Assembly (NCBI GenBank): GCA_003152955.1
Contig: PMBQ01000201.1
Coordinates: 1-8,260 of the forward strand
Length of the DNA stretch: 8,260 nt
Direction of reading: 5' to 3'
DNA from: Candidatus Bathyarchaeota archaeon
GTDB lineage: Archaea > Thermoproteota > Bathyarchaeia > 40CM-2-53-6 > FEN-987
The notes beneath the pieces are model-generated. The model was not told the origin of the DNA and did no database searches. It was given only the letters and a program-made list of their open reading frames with translations. Positions 5,914 through 8,260 of the stretch are shown here, piece after piece. The translations under genes were made by a program, and so were the position numbers. The stretch's first letter is position 1. The number at the start of each line of letters is the position of its first letter.

Positions 5914-7122
5914 CTAGCGCTTCATGGCTCTTTCGAATAGCGGTATGGCGATGGTCATTGTTAGAAACGTGTAGACGATGAGTATGATAATGTCGGGCAC
6001 GATGGCGGTTAGGCTGGCGTTTAGAATGATCACCTTGCGAAGCGCATCTGCCGCGTAGTAGAGTGGCAGTCCTTTTCCAACGTACTGCATCCATACTGGG
6101 AGTTGGTCGATCGGGAATAGGATGCCGCTGATGAACATCATTGGGAACTGGAGTATAATTGTCATCATCTGAGCGGTTTCTTGGTCGGGAGCTATAGCAG
6201 TCAAGATTATGCCTACGCCGACGAAGCTTGCTGTTCCAAGTAGCAAGACGATGAACATGATGAATGGGCTACCGTATATTTGAACTCCGAAGAGTATTAT
6301 GGATAATCCGAGGATGAGAAATCCTTGGATGAGTCCGCGTACGGTTTGCGCCGCCACCTTACCGAGTATTATCGATACGTGAGGAATTGGCGAGGAGAGG
6401 AGTCCGTCCATTGTTCCCTGCTCTTTTTCGCGGGAGATGGCGGTTGCGACTCCTTGGAGGGAGCCGGTGATCACTGTTAGTGCCATGAAGCCTGGTGCCA
6501 GGAATTCGAACGAAGAAGTGATGCCGCTGATAAGAGGTATCCGCGTAACAGAGATGGGCTGCAAGATGAAAGCAGGATTAACTCCGCCGCCCGCCATACT
6601 GTTGATATTTTGTGCGGACATGCTTGAACCAATGATGCTGAAGACAGCGGAGATTTCAGATTGAACCACAGATGCCGTTGTCGGGTTTGTTTCGTCGACG
6701 GTCACTTGGACGGTAGCGGGCTGTCCACCGGCAAGAGCATCGCTGAAGCCTTGAGGAATGACTATGATTCCTTTGAGGTTTCCTTCCACAAGTTGAGTGC
6801 GGGCAGCTTGGTAGCTGGCGCTTTCTGAGACAGTGAATAGACGTTGCTGTCCGGAAATCTGGATGAATTGGGAAGCAACTAAGTTCGCCATTTGCCCATC
6901 ATCCATCTGCACTAGAGATACCGGGAGGTTTGGGAATGCGGTGCCGATGTTACCTGTCGTTGGGTTGGATTTTGGTGTTGGCGGATAAATGAAGCCGAAC
7001 ATGCTCATCAACAGGATTGGGAATAGGATGAAGAAGAAGAGCAGCATTTTGGATCTCCAGAGGTCCAGTAGGTCGCGGCGGGCTATGCTGGCCGCTACTG
7101 CCCAGCCTTTTACTTCTGCCAC
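5914..7122 (-). CDS. ABC-2 type transporter permease
   Basis: 402 residues, the typical length and layout of a type-2 ABC exporter membrane subunit (ABC2_membrane_3 style). An amphipathic N-terminus with ARRDLLDLWRSK is followed by one membrane helix (about 27-46, FFFILFPILLMSMFGF). Then comes a large soluble outer domain (about 50-205), with five or so helices from about 210 to the end. EKEQGTMDGLLSSPIP near 232-247 is the conserved coupling region that contacts the ATPase. Substrates of this family include drugs, lipids and peptides; nothing here identifies the cargo. The start is GTG at 7122, with the ATPase stop (7124-7126) ending one base before it, so the two genes form one operon and are probably co-translated. 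The protein should act as a dimer with two ATPase subunits. The gene ends 90 bases before the helix-hairpin-helix start. Confidence 0.9.
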   Translation of the reverse strand: MAEVKGWAVAASIARRDLLDLWRSKMLLFFFILFPILLMSMFGFIYPPTPKSNPTTGNIGTAFPNLPVSLVQMDDGQMANLVASQFIQISGQQRLFTVSESASYQAARTQLVEGNLKGIIVIPQGFSDALAGGQPATVQVTVDETNPTTASVVQSEISAVFSIIGSSMSAQNINSMAGGGVNPAFILQPISVTRIPLISGITSSFEFLAPGFMALTVITGSLQGVATAISREKEQGTMDGLLSSPIPHVSIILGKVAAQTVRGLIQGFLILGLSIILFGVQIYGSPFIMFIVLLLGTASFVGVGIILTAIAPDQETAQMMTIILQFPMMFISGILFPIDQLPVWMQYVGKGLPLYYAADALRKVIILNASLTAIVPDIIILIVYTFLTMTIAIPLFERAMKR

Positions 7123-7123
7123 T

Positions 7124-7951
7124 TTACATTCGCCCCATTGCTGTTCTCATAGGGACGCGGTCGCTGGCGGAGTCACGAAGGTCCCGGCCGGTGAGTTCGA
7201 GGAAGACATCTAGCAGACTGTTGGTCTTGTACCTATCCTTCAGCGTCTGAGGCGTGTCAACAGCCATGATTTTGCCATGGTCGATTATGCAGACTCGGTC
7301 TGAGAGTTCGTCAGCTTCGTCCATCATGTGCGTCGTTAGGACGATGGTGTGACCGCGTCCTTTCAACTCCTTGACCAGGTCTCTGACGAAACGTGTGCTT
7401 TGCGGGTCTAGAGCTGTCGTTGGCTCGTCGAGGAAAAGGATGTCAGGGTCGTGCAGGATTGCCCGTATCACGTTTACTCTCTGTCTCATCCCGCTCGAGT
7501 AACCTCCAACTTGCTTATCCTTGAATTGGGTAAGCTTTACCATATCCAGCAATTCCTCGGATTTCTTTCGCAACGCATTCGGCTCAATCCCGTATAGGCT
7601 GCCGAAGAACATCAAGTTCTCGAGAGCTGTTAGTCTCGGGTACATGATCAGCTTCTCAGAAACGAGTCCAATTCTTTTTCGGACTTCATTCGCTTGGTGG
7701 ACAACGTCGTATCCGTTGACACTAGCGGTTCCGAATGTGGGTGAGAGCAGTGTGCAGAGCATTCGTATGGCTGTGCTCTTGCCAGCTCCGTTTGGGCCAA
7801 GGAACCCGTAGATTTCTCCTCTTCGGACGCTGAGGTCTATATGGTCTACCGCGGTAAAATTGTTGAATTGTTTCGTTAACTGATGCGTCTCAATTGCATA
7901 GTTCGAGAAGGCGCTCCGCGTACCGCCCATTTCTACTTCTTCCATAACCAT
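7124..7951 (-). CDS. ABC transporter ATP-binding protein (DrrA/NatA/CcmA-like exporter ATPase)
   Basis: 275 residues, one nucleotide-binding domain. It has Walker A GPNGAGKST (52-60, K58), signature YSSGMRQRV (151-159), Walker B ILFLDEPTTALD (171-182, catalytic E176) and switch His H208 in VLTTHMMDEADE. The Q-loop reads IGLVSEKLIMY, so the usual Gln is Glu99; the signature starts Y-S-S-G where most have L-S-G-G. The overall pattern fits DrrA/NatA-type ATPases that drive ABC-2 exporters, and the permease follows after one base. The start is ATG at 7951; in-frame ATGs at 7945 and 7930 are possible. AGGTGA (7964-7969) and GGAG (7956-7959) lie upstream. The first 15 residues precede the conserved fold, so a slightly later start cannot be excluded. 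The promoter region overlaps inverted repeats shared with the divergent padR gene, suggesting repression by PadR and induction by the exported compound. Confidence 0.93.
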   Translation of the reverse strand: MVMEEVEMGGTRSAFSNYAIETHQLTKQFNNFTAVDHIDLSVRRGEIYGFLGPNGAGKSTAIRMLCTLLSPTFGTASVNGYDVVHQANEVRKRIGLVSEKLIMYPRLTALENLMFFGSLYGIEPNALRKKSEELLDMVKLTQFKDKQVGGYSSGMRQRVNVIRAILHDPDILFLDEPTTALDPQSTRFVRDLVKELKGRGHTIVLTTHMMDEADELSDRVCIIDHGKIMAVDTPQTLKDRYKTNSLLDVFLELTGRDLRDSASDRVPMRTAMGRM

Positions 7952-7993
7952 GAGTCTCCAATTTCACCTATATGCGATCATTCTCTGGGGCAT

Positions 7994-8002
7994 GTTTATA
8001 TC
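7994..8002 (-). promoter_or_regulatory. TATA box of the ABC exporter operon
   Basis: On the minus strand this reads GATATAAAC, a strong archaeal TATA match. Its centre is about 46 bases before the ATG at 7951, so transcription should begin near 7970 and the short leader would hold AGGTGA and GGAG. The element partly overlaps the inverted repeat at 7999-8011, which covers its BRE side. Confidence 0.6.
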
Positions 8003-8026
8003 GATTCGATACTATCGGCTCGATAG
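7999..8026. promoter_or_regulatory. Two abutting TATCGA-type inverted repeats: candidate PadR operators
   Basis: TATCGATTCGATA (7999-8011) is a perfect palindrome around one central base. Directly next to it, CTATCGGCTCGATAG (8012-8026) pairs six bases on each side of GCT. Both share the (C)TATCG half-site, and the centres are 14 bases apart. The first overlaps the BRE/TATA of the exporter operon. A further half-site, TATCGAT (8047-8053), lies at the padR TATA region. PadR proteins bind as dimers to inverted repeats beside their own gene and often control a divergent or adjacent transporter, so these are inferred to be its operators. Confidence 0.65.
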
Positions 8027-8036
8027 AGAGGCTATG

Positions 8037-8049
8037 TACTTTAATATAT
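8037..8049 (+). promoter_or_regulatory. TATA-like box of the padR gene
   Basis: TACTTTAATATAT is an AT-rich archaeal TATA candidate centred about 34 bases before the GTG at 8079, giving a leader of about eight bases. It runs into the single TATCGAT half-site at 8047-8053, so the regulator could also repress its own gene. Confidence 0.5.
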
Positions 8050-8078
8050 CGATGGACCATGATTCATGGGGATGAAGT

Positions 8079-8260
8079 GTGGCCAAGGTTTTTCAGACGG
8101 GGCCATACGAGCGCATGTTCTTCTTGGTTATGAAGGAGGGCCCAGCGTATGGGTATGAACTAGCGGAACGTTTTAGGAAAATGACGGGAGGCCACATCCG
8201 CGTGAGCTATGGAACGATATACCCATTTCTACGTCGCATGGAACGAAAAGGCATCATAAG
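8079..8260 (+). CDS. PadR-family transcriptional regulator (partial, 3' end beyond window)
   Basis: Sixty complete codons run to the window edge. The translation begins MAKVFQTGPYERMFFLVMKE, then GPAYGYELAERFRKMTGG (about 21-38), then VSYGTIYPFLRRMERKGII. This is the PadR winged helix: first helix, GYEL turn helix, and the recognition helix S(Y)GTIYPxLxRME that leads to the wing (KGIIR). PadR proteins are small dimeric repressors, commonly of transporters or detoxification genes, released by small aromatic or drug-like ligands. The start GTG at 8079 is fixed by an in-frame TGA at 8073-8075. The C-terminal dimerisation helix lies outside the window, so the PadR-s1/s2 subclass is unknown. It is divergent from the exporter operon with operator-like repeats between, arguing for control of that operon. 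Confidence 0.9.
   Translation, partial: MAKVFQTGPYERMFFLVMKEGPAYGYELAERFRKMTGGHIRVSYGTIYPFLRRMERKGII

Noticed and set aside
5825..6094. Open-frame extension of the helix-hairpin-helix gene to 6094
   Set aside because: It overlaps the antiparallel-phase end of the permease gene on the same strand; the translated part is low-complexity R/H-rich and a promoter-like box lies between, so the true start is near 5824.
1..8260. CRISPR arrays, tRNA/rRNA genes, insertion sequences
   Set aside because: No spaced direct repeats, tRNA-like elements, transposase genes or flanking inverted repeats were visible on reading both strands.

Overview
The window looks archaeal, with roughly balanced base composition. 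Several genes have TATA-like boxes (CTTAAA, TATATAT, TATAAAC or TTTAATATAT cores) about 28-46 bases before the start codon, and GTG/TTG starts with little or no leader. No convincing bacterial -35/-10 pairs were seen. The gene content also fits an uncultured, hydrogenase-bearing archaeon: a group-3-like [NiFe] hydrogenase end with its protease, a divergent NRAMP clade, and a possible DUF2096-like protein. The phylum cannot be fixed from the sequence; Bathyarchaeia or related Thermoproteota is only a guess.

Layout, left to right. (1) 1-611 (+): the C-terminal tail of a [NiFe] hydrogenase large subunit, carrying the DPCxxCxxH nickel ligands and a removable C-terminal peptide. It overlaps by four bases the gene of the maturation endopeptidase that should remove that peptide. 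(2) 612-1461 (+): a 151-base intergenic stretch with operator-like GTAATTAC palindromes, then an all-helical Cys-containing protein of unknown function, perhaps with a degenerate ferritin-like C-terminal half. (3) 1521-4182 (+): three separately spaced genes, an adenine-PRTase-like phosphoribosyltransferase, an isochorismatase-family cysteine hydrolase and a divergent NRAMP-family metal transporter (DPGN replaced by DAAS). (4) 5824-4281 (-): a helix-hairpin-helix protein resembling HhH-GPD DNA glycosylases but with Glu at the usual catalytic Asp position, then a HELSH zinc-metallopeptidase-like protein. Each has its own promoter-like box. (5) 7951-5914 (-): a two-gene ABC exporter operon (ATPase, then ABC-2 permease). 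It is divergent from a PadR-family repressor gene (8079 to the right edge, partial).

The two clearest functional units are the hydrogenase/protease pair and the PadR/ABC-2 exporter locus. The 127 bases between padR and the exporter hold two abutting TATCGA-type inverted repeats plus a further half-site, overlapping the promoter elements of both directions. This is a strong candidate for an autoregulated, ligand-responsive efflux switch. The middle genes are single functions without an obvious joint pathway. No RNA genes, CRISPR arrays or complete mobile elements were seen, and no gene-free stretch exceeds about 150 bases.
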